Source: Sphingomonas jaspsi DSM 18422 (GTDB lineage: Bacteria; Pseudomonadota; Alphaproteobacteria; Sphingomonadales; Sphingomonadaceae). From it: DNA of 64,000 nucleotides. The stretch is from NCBI RefSeq assembly GCF_000585415.1, contig NZ_KK073876.1, forward strand, positions 74,810 to 138,809. The letters are read 5' to 3'. Under the pieces are notes generated by a model. The model was not told the origin of the DNA. It saw only the letters and a program-made list of their open reading frames with translations, and made no database searches. This document shows positions 7,970-17,207 of the stretch, piece by piece; position 1 is the stretch's first letter; the number at the start of each line of letters is the position of its first letter. Position numbers and translations under genes: made by a program.

Positions 7970-10165
7970 TCAGGCGGACAGCGGTCGGACGCCCTCTTCC
8001 ACCAGGTTGGTGATCGCTTCCGCGGGCATGGGGCGCCCCGTGAGATAGCCTTGCACATCGTTGCAGCCCGCCGCGCGCAGCGACTGGCGCTGGGCATCGG
8101 TTTCGACGCCTTCCGCAACCACCTTGAGGCCCAGTGCATGGGCGAGCTGGATGATCGCCAGAACCACCGATTCGGCCTGCCGGTCGACATCGATGCGGGC
8201 TACGAAGCTGCGGTCGATCTTGACCTTGTCGATCGGGAAGCGTTGCAGGTAGCCGAGACTGGAATAGCCGGTGCCGAAGTCGTCGAGCACGATCGAAAAG
8301 CCCATTCGCCGCAACTGGCGGAGGATCGCCAGCGAATGGCGGTCGTCGGCCATCAGCAGGCGCTCGGTGATCTCCAGCTCGAACTGACGAGGGTCTACGT
8401 CGAATCGCTTCACCAGTTCGCGCAGGCTGTCGACGAAATCGCCCGAACGCAATTGCATCGCCGACACGTTGATCGCCACGGTGAGGTGCGGCCAGCGCTG
8501 GCTGTCCTGGAACGCCTGGCGGAAGATGAACAGTCCCAGCGAGTCGATCAGTCCCGATTCCTCGGCGATCGGCACGAAGTCGCCGGGCGCGATCGATCCC
8601 ATGCCCTCGATGTCCCAGCGGCTGAGCGCCTCTACCCCGACGATCCGGCCCGACACGTCCACTTGCGGCTGGTAGTGCAGGTGGATGTCCCCGTCGCGCA
8701 GGGCGTCGTGCAGCTGCGTCCGCATCTGCTGCCGCCGCCGCACCTGCCGGTCCATCGTCGGAGAGAAGTGGCGATAGCAGTTCCGCCCGGCGTCCTTCGC
8801 ATCATAGAGCGCGAGGTCGGCACGGCGGAGACATTCGTTGGCGCTGATATTTTCCCAGCTGCTGGTAACGATCCCGATCGATGCACCGACGAAGACGCGG
8901 CCGGCCTCCAGTTCGACCGGTTCCGCAATCGACGCGATCAGCCGTTCGGCGAGTGCCGCCGCGCCCCGCGCGTCGGTCGCGTTTTTCAGGATGACGAATT
9001 CGTCACCGCCAAAGCGGGCGACAAATTCGTCGCTGTTGCAGGCGTTACGAATCCGACCTGCAATGACCCTGATTAGCGAGTCCCCAGCTAAGTGCCCCAA
9101 ACTGTCGTTGACTGCCTTGAAGTGATCGAGGTCGATGCACAGCATCGCAAAGCTCGCGCCGCGGGCCAGCGACCGCGCCGAGATTTCGGCATAGGCGCTT
9201 TCCAGCCGCGCTCGGTTCGGCAAGCCGGTCAGCACGTCGTGGAACGCCATGTGGGACGCCCGCGCTTCGCTCACCATCAGGCTTTGGGTCAGCCGGCGCG
9301 TGCGCATAGTCATCGCGATCACCGCGCCGGCGACCAGGAGCGAAAAGATCAACAGATAAGGCGCCGCCCGATGGACCAGCGCCGAGCCGGGATCGCGCGG
9401 TTTCCATGTCAGCTGCCCGATCTGCGTTCCGTCGCGCGCGACCAGTGCGATCACGCCCATGCCCGGATCGACCTTTGCGCCCGGTGCCAGGAACCGCATG
9501 TCCGTGATATGATGCTCGCTGGCCAAAGCGTCGATTGTCGTCTGGTCGAGCTTCTTGCCGATAAGCGCCACTGCCGACCTGCGGGCGAGCGGGTGTGCGC
9601 GTTGGTCGGGCTGGACCAGCCCGGCGGCGAGCAGGAAAGGCGAACCGTTGATGGTCGCCAAGTCCCAGGCCGAAATGCGCTTCATGCTCATCCCGTCGGG
9701 TTGGACGGCCGGAAGCGGTCCACGCTTGCGCTCCAGCGCTCGGACGGTCGCGATTGACGACTTCGCCGAGGTGACGATTTGCCGCCGAACCGTCGCGTCG
9801 GGCCCGACCGCCTTCTGACGGAGCATCGTCAACCGGTCGTCCCGATCGAACACCGCCGCAAGGTCATAGTCGCGCGCGCCGACGAAATAGTCGCCGATCA
9901 TCATCCTCGCCCAGTTGGGATCGAAACGATTGTCGAGGTTGAGGACCGCGTCATCCCAATAGGTCTGCGGCAGCAGTTCGTTCTGCAGCGTGTTGGCATG
10001 ATTGCCGATCGCCATGTCGACGATCATTTCCGACTGGCGGCGGGCATCCTTGTCGACGTCGTAAGCGAAGTAGAGCTGGGTGGCTGCGAGCATGGCAATG
10101 CAGGCAGCGACCAGCAGCGCCGCTCCCCACGTCATCAACCGCGTCGGCGTTCTGCCGCCCGTCAA
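7970..10165 (-). CDS. Membrane-bound GGDEF/EAL cyclic-di-GMP protein with CHASE4-like sensor
   Basis: About 731 residues. A transmembrane helix near the start (LLVAACIAMLAATQLYFAY) is followed by a roughly 200-residue extracytoplasmic CHASE4-type region and a second helix (YLLIFSLLVAGAVIAM). Then come a GGDEF domain with intact RFGGDEF (about residue 385) and an EAL domain with intact VEALSRW (about 510). Both diguanylate cyclase and phosphodiesterase activity are therefore possible. The RxxD inhibitory site expected five residues before GGDEF reads NSDE, so product inhibition there is probably lost. The start is uncertain. TTG 10165 is preceded by GAAGGGGG and is preferred; GTG 10183 is an alternative. 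Confidence 0.93.
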   Translation of the reverse strand: MTGGRTPTRLMTWGAALLVAACIAMLAATQLYFAYDVDKDARRQSEMIVDMAIGNHANTLQNELLPQTYWDDAVLNLDNRFDPNWARMMIGDYFVGARDYDLAAVFDRDDRLTMLRQKAVGPDATVRRQIVTSAKSSIATVRALERKRGPLPAVQPDGMSMKRISAWDLATINGSPFLLAAGLVQPDQRAHPLARRSAVALIGKKLDQTTIDALASEHHITDMRFLAPGAKVDPGMGVIALVARDGTQIGQLTWKPRDPGSALVHRAAPYLLIFSLLVAGAVIAMTMRTRRLTQSLMVSEARASHMAFHDVLTGLPNRARLESAYAEISARSLARGASFAMLCIDLDHFKAVNDSLGHLAGDSLIRVIAGRIRNACNSDEFVARFGGDEFVILKNATDARGAAALAERLIASIAEPVELEAGRVFVGASIGIVTSSWENISANECLRRADLALYDAKDAGRNCYRHFSPTMDRQVRRRQQMRTQLHDALRDGDIHLHYQPQVDVSGRIVGVEALSRWDIEGMGSIAPGDFVPIAEESGLIDSLGLFIFRQAFQDSQRWPHLTVAINVSAMQLRSGDFVDSLRELVKRFDVDPRQFELEITERLLMADDRHSLAILRQLRRMGFSIVLDDFGTGYSSLGYLQRFPIDKVKIDRSFVARIDVDRQAESVVLAIIQLAHALGLKVVAEGVETDAQRQSLRAAGCNDVQGYLTGRPMPAEAITNLVEEGVRPLSA

Positions 10166-10464
10166 GATGCCCCCTTCGTCCACCCGCCAGCGGTTAATCC
10201 GGAACGGGTAAATATTAGGCAGATACCGATAGATAACGGGATGGCAACCAATCAATCACTGATTCAGCCGCAATCGGCCCGCTGTCGTCGGCGGGCGGCT
10301 CCCCGAAGATCGCGGATTACGCCAAGCAGTTGCGAATATGGGATTTTTAGCGCGGGATGTTGCCGCATTTCCACAGTCGACTTCTTGCAATCGCGACCCG
10401 CTCCCTTAAGGTCGGCTAGTTCAGAGTCGGCGTCCTCCGGGACGATAGGGGTCAGTTTCTTTTC
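10166..10464. other. Divergent intergenic region between the GGDEF/EAL gene and the secretin gene
   Basis: 299 bp without a convincing gene. It is more AT-rich than its flanks around 10195-10260. It contains a small hairpin (GCCCGC...GCGGGC, 10277-10296) and, on the plus strand, a possible promoter for the secretin: TTGCAA at 10385-10390 and TAAGGT at 10407-10412, spaced 16 bp. The promoter match is loose and unverified. Confidence 0.4.
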
Positions 10465-12036
10465 ATGACATTCAGCTTTTCCCGGCTGGAGGCCGGTATG
10501 CTCCTGCCGATCGCGGCAATAGCCGCGCCGGTTCACGCGCAAGTCGAAATTCCGGCCGTGGTCGAAGAGGTCAAGCTTGTCACCGAAGACGAGCGGCAGG
10601 CGTCGTTCATCGTCCGATTTTCGCCCGAAGAGCCGCAATTTGCACCGATCAATTCCAACCCCAGCCGGCCGATGCTGGTCATGCGTTCGACGCTTCGGGC
10701 GCCGCGCATCGTCGCGCGCAACAGCTATCGCGGCATCGTGAGGTCGACGCAGTTCGATGTCAGCGGTCGCGACCTGCTGATGATGTTCGATACCACCGCG
10801 CCGGCCCGTGTGACGGCTGAAAAGGTCGGCAACTCGTCGATCAAGGTCAGCGTGGAAAAAGTGACCGATGCCGAGGCAACCGGCATCCGCCCGATCGGGT
10901 CGTCGTCGACCGAGGTCGTCAAGACCAGCGACTTGCCGGTCCTGCCGATGATGAACCCGGGCGACAGCTATGAACTGGTGCCGCTTAAATATGCCGACGT
11001 TTCCGAAGTCATCGGCTTGCTGATCGAAGGCACGACCATCGAACCCAACAACGTCTTCATCCGTCGCGAGCCGGGATTCGGATCGCCTGGTGCGAACAAC
11101 CAGAACAATTATGTGGCGATGAACCAGCCCCAGAACACCAAGGACGACCGTCCGCTGGGGCAAGCGTTCCCCGGTACCGGCCTTGCGATCGATCGCCGTC
11201 TCAACGCAATCTGGGTCAGCGGGTCGCCGGATCGCATCGCCAACATCAAGCAACAAATCGCGTTGATCGATATCCCGGTCGACAGTGTGATCCTGGAAAC
11301 CCAATTCGTCGAACTCAGCGAAACCGGCGCACGCAACATCGGCATTGATTTCAACAATGCGTCCGGCCAGATCGCCAGCGGCACCATCACCACTGGCGAC
11401 AAACTGCCGTTCACCATCGACAATTACAAAGTCCGACTGCCGTCAGGCCAGTTGCAGGCTGCGATTTACGCGCAAGTCGCCAAGGGCGAAGGTCGCATCG
11501 TGTCGCGGCCGCGCATCGCGGCACAAAGTGGGGCCACCGCCAAGATCATTACCGGCGACGCCATTCCGATCCTGACCTCGATCCAGCTGTCGGGTGTCAA
11601 CGGCGTGTCGCAACAGGTGCAATATGTGAATGTCGGCGTGACGCTACAAATCGCGCCGCGGGTCAGCTCTGACGGGTTCGTCACATCGAAAATCTACGGC
11701 GTCGTCAGCTCGGTAACCGGCTTCATCGGCGACTATCCCACGATCAGTCAGCGTGAAGCCGAGACATCGGCCTCGGTGCGCGACGGCGAGACCTTTGTGA
11801 TTGGCGGCCTCACCCAGGAGAATTCGCTGAATACCAAGTCGAAAATCCCGCTGCTTGGCGACATCCCCGTGGCCGGCGAATTGTTCAAGGTGCGCAAGGG
11901 CAACCGCAGCCGCACTGAACTTTACATTGTGATCACCCCGCACATCGTTCGTCATCGGCGCTTTGAATCGGACCAAGATTCGGCCGCCGCCCAGACACAA
12001 AATGCTGCGCAACAAATCGACGGGCAGGTTAATTAA
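10465..12036 (+). CDS. Solitary secretin (type II secretion / type IV pilus secretin family)
   Basis: 523 residues with an N-terminal signal region ending in VHAQ. An AMIN-like beta domain spans about 30-150, a short N-domain 170-250 (NPGDSYELVPLKYADVSEVIGLL), and the C-terminal secretin barrel about 265-500. The barrel shows EGRIVSRPRIAAQSG, VGVTLQIAPRV, VRDGETFVIGGL and the closing KIPLLGDIPVAGELF. It should form an outer-membrane pore. No other type II secretion, pilus or Tad gene is nearby. ATG 10465 gives a normal-length signal peptide. ATG 10498 has a better ribosome-binding site (GGAGG) but leaves a very short signal. Confidence 0.9.
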   Translation: MTFSFSRLEAGMLLPIAAIAAPVHAQVEIPAVVEEVKLVTEDERQASFIVRFSPEEPQFAPINSNPSRPMLVMRSTLRAPRIVARNSYRGIVRSTQFDVSGRDLLMMFDTTAPARVTAEKVGNSSIKVSVEKVTDAEATGIRPIGSSSTEVVKTSDLPVLPMMNPGDSYELVPLKYADVSEVIGLLIEGTTIEPNNVFIRREPGFGSPGANNQNNYVAMNQPQNTKDDRPLGQAFPGTGLAIDRRLNAIWVSGSPDRIANIKQQIALIDIPVDSVILETQFVELSETGARNIGIDFNNASGQIASGTITTGDKLPFTIDNYKVRLPSGQLQAAIYAQVAKGEGRIVSRPRIAAQSGATAKIITGDAIPILTSIQLSGVNGVSQQVQYVNVGVTLQIAPRVSSDGFVTSKIYGVVSSVTGFIGDYPTISQREAETSASVRDGETFVIGGLTQENSLNTKSKIPLLGDIPVAGELFKVRKGNRSRTELYIVITPHIVRHRRFESDQDSAAAQTQNAAQQIDGQVN

Positions 12037-12236
12037 ATGGGCAGCTAATTCCGCGCGTTGCACGGCCGCCACATAGTTACCGAAAATTATGAATTAGCCC
12101 CGTTTCGGGACGTTTTTCGCGACGAAATCTATTCGCTATGCGCGCTCGACCATAGACAGCGCTTGCGCGCGCGATAGTCTCCCTTTCCAGCGGTCGGATC
12201 CTCGCCCGCCAGTTCCTACAGAGAGGGGTCTCTAGG

Positions 12237-13364
12237 ATGAATCTGAAGTATGTTGCGCTGGTTGCAGCGCTGCCCGTTGTCGCGGCCGTTTCCGCTCCTG
12301 CCTCGGCGCAGGTCGCCGGCGAAAAAATTCCGAACAGCTACATCTGCGTCTTCAAGAAAGAAGCCGTTTCGCGCGGCAACGCCCGCGCCGAAGCGGTGCG
12401 CAGCGCCAATGCCGGCCAAGGCCAACTGAAGCATGTCTATTCGGCGACGATCCGCGGCTTTGCCGTCAATGCCTCGGCGCAGGGCGTCGAAAACATGAAG
12501 GCGCATAACGCCAACATCGCCTATTGCGAACAGGACCAGGTGGTCACGGTCATCCCCTTTGCCGTCAGCGCTAAGGGCAAGCCCGGCGGCGGCGGCACCC
12601 AGCCTGCACAGGAAACGCCGTGGGGCATCGCGCGCGTCAACGGCGGCCTTCCGGGCACCTATAAGACGGCGTGGATCATCGACACCGGCATCGATTACAG
12701 CCATCCCGACCTAAACGTCGACCAGGCCCGCAGCCGCAGCTTCCTTGGTGGCACCACCACACCCGTCGACCAGAACGGTCACGGCACCCACGTTTCGGGC
12801 ACCATTGCCGCGCTCAACAACGGCATCGGCGTCATCGGCGTCGCCCCGGGCGCGCCGGTTGTCGCGGTCCGCGTGCTCGACCGTCGCGGCAGCGGTTCCA
12901 ACTCGGGCGTGATCGCCGGCGTCGACTATGTCGGCCAGGTCGGCCAGGCCGGCGACGTTGCCAACATGAGCCTTGGCGGCGGTGTCAGCCAGGCGCTCGA
13001 CGATGCGGTAGTCGCGGCGTCGGCCGGTGGCGTCCGCTTCGCGCTGGCCGCCGGCAACGAAACCGACAATGCCAACAATCACTCGCCGGCCCGCGCCAAC
13101 GGTCCGAACATCTACACCGTGTCGGCGTTCGCGATCGGCGACAATTGGGCCAGCTTCTCGAACTACGGCAACCCGCCGGTCGATTTCGCGGAGCCGGGCG
13201 TGTCGATCAAGTCGACGTGGCTGTCGGGCGGTTACAACACCATCAGCGGCACCTCGATGGCGACCCCGCACCTTGCCGGCCTGCTGCTGCTCGGCGCGAT
13301 CCGCAGCGGCGGCAACGTCAACGGCGATCCGGACGGCAACCCGGACGTCGTCGGCGTTCACTAA
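12237..13364 (+). CDS. Secreted S8 family serine peptidase (subtilase)
   Basis: 375 residues with a clear signal peptide (MNLKYVALVAALPVVAAVSAPASAQ). An I9-type inhibitor propeptide follows (about 30-110, ending near YCEQDQVVTVIPF), then the catalytic domain. The triad is complete: Asp149 in IIDTGID, His182 in GHGTHVSG and Ser340 in GTSMATPH. The protein ends soon after the Ser helix, so there is no C-terminal sorting or autotransporter domain. Secretion would be by Sec across the inner membrane. The secretin upstream might carry it further, but only adjacency suggests this. A strong terminator follows. Confidence 0.95.
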   Translation: MNLKYVALVAALPVVAAVSAPASAQVAGEKIPNSYICVFKKEAVSRGNARAEAVRSANAGQGQLKHVYSATIRGFAVNASAQGVENMKAHNANIAYCEQDQVVTVIPFAVSAKGKPGGGGTQPAQETPWGIARVNGGLPGTYKTAWIIDTGIDYSHPDLNVDQARSRSFLGGTTTPVDQNGHGTHVSGTIAALNNGIGVIGVAPGAPVVAVRVLDRRGSGSNSGVIAGVDYVGQVGQAGDVANMSLGGGVSQALDDAVVAASAGGVRFALAAGNETDNANNHSPARANGPNIYTVSAFAIGDNWASFSNYGNPPVDFAEPGVSIKSTWLSGGYNTISGTSMATPHLAGLLLLGAIRSGGNVNGDPDGNPDVVGVH

Positions 13365-13394
13365 GTTCCGCCGCCTCGTGCGGTAGAAAAGGGG

Positions 13395-13424
13395 AAAGGG
13401 CGGCTCGTTCGGGCCGCCCTTTTT
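13395..13424 (+). terminator. Bidirectional Rho-independent terminator
   Basis: A 10-bp stem (AAAGGGCGGC at 13395-13404 with GCCGCCCTTT at 13413-13422) around the loop TCGTTCGG, followed by TTTTT on the plus side and preceded by AAAA. It separates the convergent subtilase and MgtC/DUF4010 genes and can serve both. Confidence 0.88.
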
Positions 13425-14680
13425 CATTGCAACCAGGCGATCGCGATCGAAGCGGCAAGCGTGAGCGTGCTGGCAAGCAACGCCAAAATGGCCGCGCGGC
13501 CCTTGCGTCGGGCATAGGCAATCGTCACGCCGATCTTGACCGCCATATTGGCGACGATCGTCCCGCCAATGGCAATGGCCGCCATTTCGGCGCCGATGAC
13601 CGATGGCGGCAACCCGCCAGCCGTGACGATCGACGCATCGACGTCCATCGATCCCATCAGGAACAGCAGCACCGCAATGCCTTCCTGTCCGAAGCGGCCT
13701 TCGGCCCAGCGCGCCGCCACCGCCGCGATGGCGATGAACAGCACGAAACCCAGCGCGGGTAAGAGCGCGATCGGATTGCCTGGCGGCGTCGGCGCGTCCG
13801 ACCGTTCGGCGCGGCGATACAGCCACCCCCCGGCCCCCCAGGCGACCACCAGCGCAGGCGCGACGACAAACAGGAACGGCAACAGCAGGCGGTTGGCGAG
13901 GATCGCTACCAGCAGGATCACGCGCAGGTACATTACGGCACTGGCCAAGGCGATGCCGGCCGGCTCCGCTCCGCCGCCTTGTCCGCTGCCCAGCCGCTGG
14001 GCAAGCGACTGGGTCACCGCGGTCGAGCTGTAGGCACCGCCTATGAGGGCGGTTGCGATCGTCCCGTGACGTGCGCCGAACAGCCGGTTGGCGACATAGC
14101 CGGCGAAGGAAAATCCGGTGACCAGCACCACCACCCACCACAGCTTGGTCGGGTTCCAGGCGCCATAAGGTCCCATCGGCTGGTCGGGTATGAACGGCAG
14201 GATCGCCAGCGCGATGATCCCGAAGCGCGCAAGTGCATGGATGTCGCGTTCGTCGAGCCGGTCGACGAACCGGTGTAACTCTTCCTTCATCGCCAGAATG
14301 AGGACGACCACCGCGGCGGCCGCCAGCGCCAGGCCGGCGCTGCCGATACCCGCCATGAAGGCCGCGCCGATGGTCGCGACGGCCGCGATCGGACTGGTGG
14401 CGTCGCCGTCCCGCTTGAGACGCGGCGCGTAGGCAATGCCAAGGTAGATCAGCATCGCCGCAATCATCAATCCGCTGATTATCGGTTGGTCGGACGCGAG
14501 CACGCCCGAAAGTCCGGCCCCCAACCCCATCAGCGAAAATGTGCGCACCCCGGCGACCCTGGTGCCTTCCTTCTGGTCGCGCAGCTTGTAACCGCGTTCC
14601 AGCCCCACCAGCGCGCCGATCGCCAGACCGGTCGCTGCGCCCAGCGCATCGCGCGCGAAGGGCGACAGGTCGGCGATCAA
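13424..14680 (-). CDS. MgtC/SapB and DUF4010 domain integral membrane protein
   Basis: 418 residues. The N-terminal 130 residues carry the MgtC-like pattern 'AxGLAIGALVGLERGYKLRxxxxGTRVAGVRTFSLMGLGAGL'. The rest is a DUF4010-type bundle of about eight helices with GGAYSSTAVTQSLAQR and MGSMDVDASIVTAGGL. The function is unknown; MgtC relatives are linked to magnesium starvation and membrane physiology. The start appears to be TTG 14680, because no in-frame ATG lies before the conserved N-terminal segment. It is followed, in transcription order, by the terminator at 13395-13424. Confidence 0.88.
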   Translation of the reverse strand: MIADLSPFARDALGAATGLAIGALVGLERGYKLRDQKEGTRVAGVRTFSLMGLGAGLSGVLASDQPIISGLMIAAMLIYLGIAYAPRLKRDGDATSPIAAVATIGAAFMAGIGSAGLALAAAAVVVLILAMKEELHRFVDRLDERDIHALARFGIIALAILPFIPDQPMGPYGAWNPTKLWWVVVLVTGFSFAGYVANRLFGARHGTIATALIGGAYSSTAVTQSLAQRLGSGQGGGAEPAGIALASAVMYLRVILLVAILANRLLLPFLFVVAPALVVAWGAGGWLYRRAERSDAPTPPGNPIALLPALGFVLFIAIAAVAARWAEGRFGQEGIAVLLFLMGSMDVDASIVTAGGLPPSVIGAEMAAIAIGGTIVANMAVKIGVTIAYARRKGRAAILALLASTLTLAASIAIAWLQ

Positions 14681-14722
14681 GTCGCCCGCATCCCGACATG
14701 TCGATCGGTCGTGCTCACCCGC

Positions 14723-15553
14723 TCAATGTGCGACGATCAGCGCTACCGGGCAAGCTTCCAGCAAAGCGCGGGTTACGCCACCGAACCAATATTCGCCGAA
14801 CCGGCTATGGCCGTAGCCGCCCATGATGAGCGTTCCGGCTCCCTTTGCGCCAACCGTTTCCATCAGTAGCGGCGCAACCATGTCGTTCGGCTCGTCGAAC
14901 GTCTCCAGTTCGGCATGGATGCCATGGCGAGACAGATATTCGAGAAGGCGTGTCGACGGGAATCGACGGCTGCCGTCATCGACGCGTTGCGGCTCGACGA
15001 CCCTGACGACGGTCACGCGTTCGGCAAGACGCAGCCAGGGCAGTGCGCTTCGCACGGCGTTGGCCGCTTCGATGCTGCCGTTCCAGCCGATGACGGCTGG
15101 CGCCAGCGGATCGTGGACGACACCGCGATCGCCCGGGATGAACAGCGGCGTCCTCGATTCCCTGATGAGGTCGCCAATGACGGTCAGCGGGTGACCGGCC
15201 ATCGACGACGACGCCTTGCGACGGCTGACCATCAGCAGGTCGGCAAGCCCGGCCCGGCCCGCGAGCGAAAGCGCAAGCGGTCCGCCAATCTGCTCATAAT
15301 CCCACGACACGTCCTCGGTCTTCAGCGCCGCCTCGCAGCGCGCCCGGACTCGTGCCTCGGTGTCCATGATGGATTCGAAGACCTTGTCCATTACGAACAC
15401 GCCCCCGAACGCATCGAAGGTGACATAGGCCTCGGCTGGCGTGACGTGGACGCAGCTCAGGTGGCCGCTGGATGCCCGGGCCAAGGCCAAGGCATCCTCC
15501 AGCCGCCGTTCCAGATCGTCATGGTCCTGCGCGTGGAAGAGGATGGTCGTCAT
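14723..15553 (-). CDS. Universal stress protein (tandem UspA-like)
   Basis: 276 residues, about twice a single Usp domain. The C-terminal half ends with the nucleotide-binding signature of the family (GAGTLIMGGYGHSRFGEYWFGG). The N-terminal half keeps the fold pattern (ILFHAQDHDDLERRLEDALALAR, DLLMVSRRK) but with a weaker loop. Such proteins bind ATP or AMP in the cytoplasm and respond to starvation or oxidative stress. It starts with ATG 15553 after an AGGAAGGAG-type site and stands 62 bp from the formaldehyde genes, which read in the same direction. Confidence 0.9.
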   Translation of the reverse strand: MTTILFHAQDHDDLERRLEDALALARASSGHLSCVHVTPAEAYVTFDAFGGVFVMDKVFESIMDTEARVRARCEAALKTEDVSWDYEQIGGPLALSLAGRAGLADLLMVSRRKASSSMAGHPLTVIGDLIRESRTPLFIPGDRGVVHDPLAPAVIGWNGSIEAANAVRSALPWLRLAERVTVVRVVEPQRVDDGSRRFPSTRLLEYLSRHGIHAELETFDEPNDMVAPLLMETVGAKGAGTLIMGGYGHSRFGEYWFGGVTRALLEACPVALIVAH

Positions 15554-15615
15554 GTCGCGCTCCTTCCTTTTCCAGGAAAGGAAGCACCGATCGGATCAGT
15601 CCGCCTTGATGCCGA

Positions 15616-16461
15616 TCAATCATTCATGCGCGCGGCATGCCACCGCAGATGGTCGGCCATGAAGCTCGAGATGAAATAGTAGCTGTGGTCGTACCCCTCG
15701 CGCCGGTTCAGCGTCAGCGCTATTCCGGCATCGCTGCAGGCCTGCTCCAGCAATTCGGGTTTCAATTCGCGTTCGTAAAACGGGTCGGCAGTGCCGATGT
15801 CGACCAGCAAGTCGGGCAGCGTCGCCCCGTCCTCGATCAGGGCGACCGCATCGTGGGCACGCCAGGTCGAGCGATCGGGCCCAAGATAGTTGGACAGCGC
15901 CTTGTCGCCCCATGGCACCTGCGACGGCGCCACGATCGGCGCGAAGGCGCTGACCGATCGGAAGCGCCCGGGATGACGTAGCGCGACCGTCAGCGCACCA
16001 TGCCCGCCCATCGAATGGCCGGTGATGCCCTGCCGTGCCATGTCGACGGGAAAGGTGTCGGCAATCAACGCCGGCAGTTCGTCGGTGACATAAGACCACA
16101 TCCGGTAATTGGCCGCCCATGGCTTCTCCGTCGCATCGACGTAGAAGCCCGCGCCGAGGCCGAAGTCCCAGGCGCCGGCGCTGTCGTCGGGCACGCCTTC
16201 GCCGCGCGGACTGGTGTCGGGCGCGACGAAGATGATGCCATGTTCCGCACAGGCGGCGCGAAATTCGCCCTTTTCAGTGACGTTGGCATGGGTGCAGGTG
16301 AGCCCCGACAAATACCAGACGACCGGCATCGTCGTGCCCGGGTCATGATCGGGCACGAACACCGAAAAGGTCATGCCGGTGCCGGTTGAACTGCTGGCTT
16401 GCGTGTACACGCCCTGCACCCCGCCGTGGCTGCGGACTTCGCTGACGGTTTCGATCGGCAT
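15616..16461 (-). CDS. fghA: S-formylglutathione hydrolase
   Basis: 281 residues from ATG 16461 (MPIETVSEV). It hydrolyses S-formylglutathione to formate and glutathione, the second step of glutathione-dependent formaldehyde oxidation. The esterase D-type alpha/beta-hydrolase triad is visible: Ser150 in GHSMGG, Asp226 in DIGTADPF and His259 in YDHSYYF. The conserved LSGLTCTHANVTEKG (about 51-65) also fits. Its ATG shares one base with the stop of the VOC gene, and it belongs to the operon that starts with the class III alcohol dehydrogenase at 18319. Confidence 0.96.
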   Translation of the reverse strand: MPIETVSEVRSHGGVQGVYTQASSSTGTGMTFSVFVPDHDPGTTMPVVWYLSGLTCTHANVTEKGEFRAACAEHGIIFVAPDTSPRGEGVPDDSAGAWDFGLGAGFYVDATEKPWAANYRMWSYVTDELPALIADTFPVDMARQGITGHSMGGHGALTVALRHPGRFRSVSAFAPIVAPSQVPWGDKALSNYLGPDRSTWRAHDAVALIEDGATLPDLLVDIGTADPFYERELKPELLEQACSDAGIALTLNRREGYDHSYYFISSFMADHLRWHAARMND

Positions 16462-16835
16462 CAGGCGCGGCTGAGCGCGCAGAGCTTGTTGCCGTCGGGA
16501 TCGCGCAGATAGGCGAGGTACAGCCTCATGCCCGCACCTTCGCGAATTCCGGGCGGGTCTTCGATCGCGGTGCCGCCATTGTCCTGTCCGGCCTGCCACC
16601 AGGCATTGGCCTGTTCGGGCGTCATCGCAAAGCCGATGGTCATCCCGTTACCGCATCCGGCCGCTTCGCCGTCGATCGGCTTGGTCACGAGGAACACCGC
16701 GCCATTGTGGGCATAGACCAACCGTCCCTTGGGATCGATCCTGCCTTCCGGCCCGCCGAACGCAGCGAAGGTCGCGTCATAGAATTTCTTCGACCGGTCG
16801 AGGTCGTTCGACCCGACCATCATATGGCTGAACAT
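16461..16835 (-). CDS. VOC family (glyoxalase-like) protein
   Basis: 124 residues with a vicinal-oxygen-chelate fold. It begins MFSHMMVGSNDLDRSKKFYDATF and ends YLAYLRDPDGNKLCAL, the paired motifs of this superfamily. Its position between the cupin and S-formylglutathione hydrolase genes points to a role with glutathione adducts or a related aldehyde. VOC proteins of this subgroup have no fixed reaction, so the substrate is unknown. Confidence 0.85.
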   Translation of the reverse strand: MFSHMMVGSNDLDRSKKFYDATFAAFGGPEGRIDPKGRLVYAHNGAVFLVTKPIDGEAAGCGNGMTIGFAMTPEQANAWWQAGQDNGGTAIEDPPGIREGAGMRLYLAYLRDPDGNKLCALSRA

Positions 16836-16850
16836 GGCTTGCTCTCCTTT

Positions 16851-17207
16851 TTAGATTTCGACGGCGATCGTGGCGGTTGCCGGATCGCCGGTATTGGGCA
16901 TGTCCTTGGGGTCAATCAGTAGCAGCTTCACCTCGCCCTTTCGTGCACAAGGCCGATGCTCGGTCCCCCGCGGAACGACAATCATTTCGCCCGGCCCCAG
17001 CACCTCGGTTCGATCGCGGAATTCCATCTCAAGCTCGCCGTCGAGGATCAGGAACAGCTCGTCGGTATCGACATGCTGATGCCACATGAATTCGCCTTCG
17101 ACCTTTACCAGTCGCACTTCATTGTCGTTGTAGCGAGCAACGATCCGCGGCGCCCAATGGTCGGAAAACATGCCGAGCTTGTCGGCAAGATTGACCTTGG
17201 CGCTCAT
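16851..17207 (-). CDS. Small cupin protein in the formaldehyde operon
   Basis: 118 residues, a single conserved beta-barrel. The metal-site motifs are visible: MWHQHVDTDELFLILDGELEMEF (first cupin motif with His-x-His and Glu) and PRGTEHRP (second motif His). ATG 17207 overlaps the stop of the dehydrogenase gene (TGATG). The cupin probably binds a metal and a small ligand. Context suggests it assists or protects glutathione-dependent formaldehyde metabolism, but no reaction can be assigned. Confidence 0.85.
   Translation of the reverse strand: MSAKVNLADKLGMFSDHWAPRIVARYNDNEVRLVKVEGEFMWHQHVDTDELFLILDGELEMEFRDRTEVLGPGEMIVVPRGTEHRPCARKGEVKLLLIDPKDMPNTGDPATATIAVEI

Noticed and set aside
12094..12117. 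Possible terminator after the secretin gene
   Set aside because: The stem is only about 4 bp (CCCG with CGGG) although a T-rich run follows. It is too weak to call.
12711..14699. Very long open frames antisense to real genes, for example 12711-14699, 26882-29035 and 56159-58189
   Set aside because: They are opposite to genes with clear catalytic motifs, have Arg/Gly/Ala/Asp-rich compositions and no domain pattern. They arise from high-GC codon bias.
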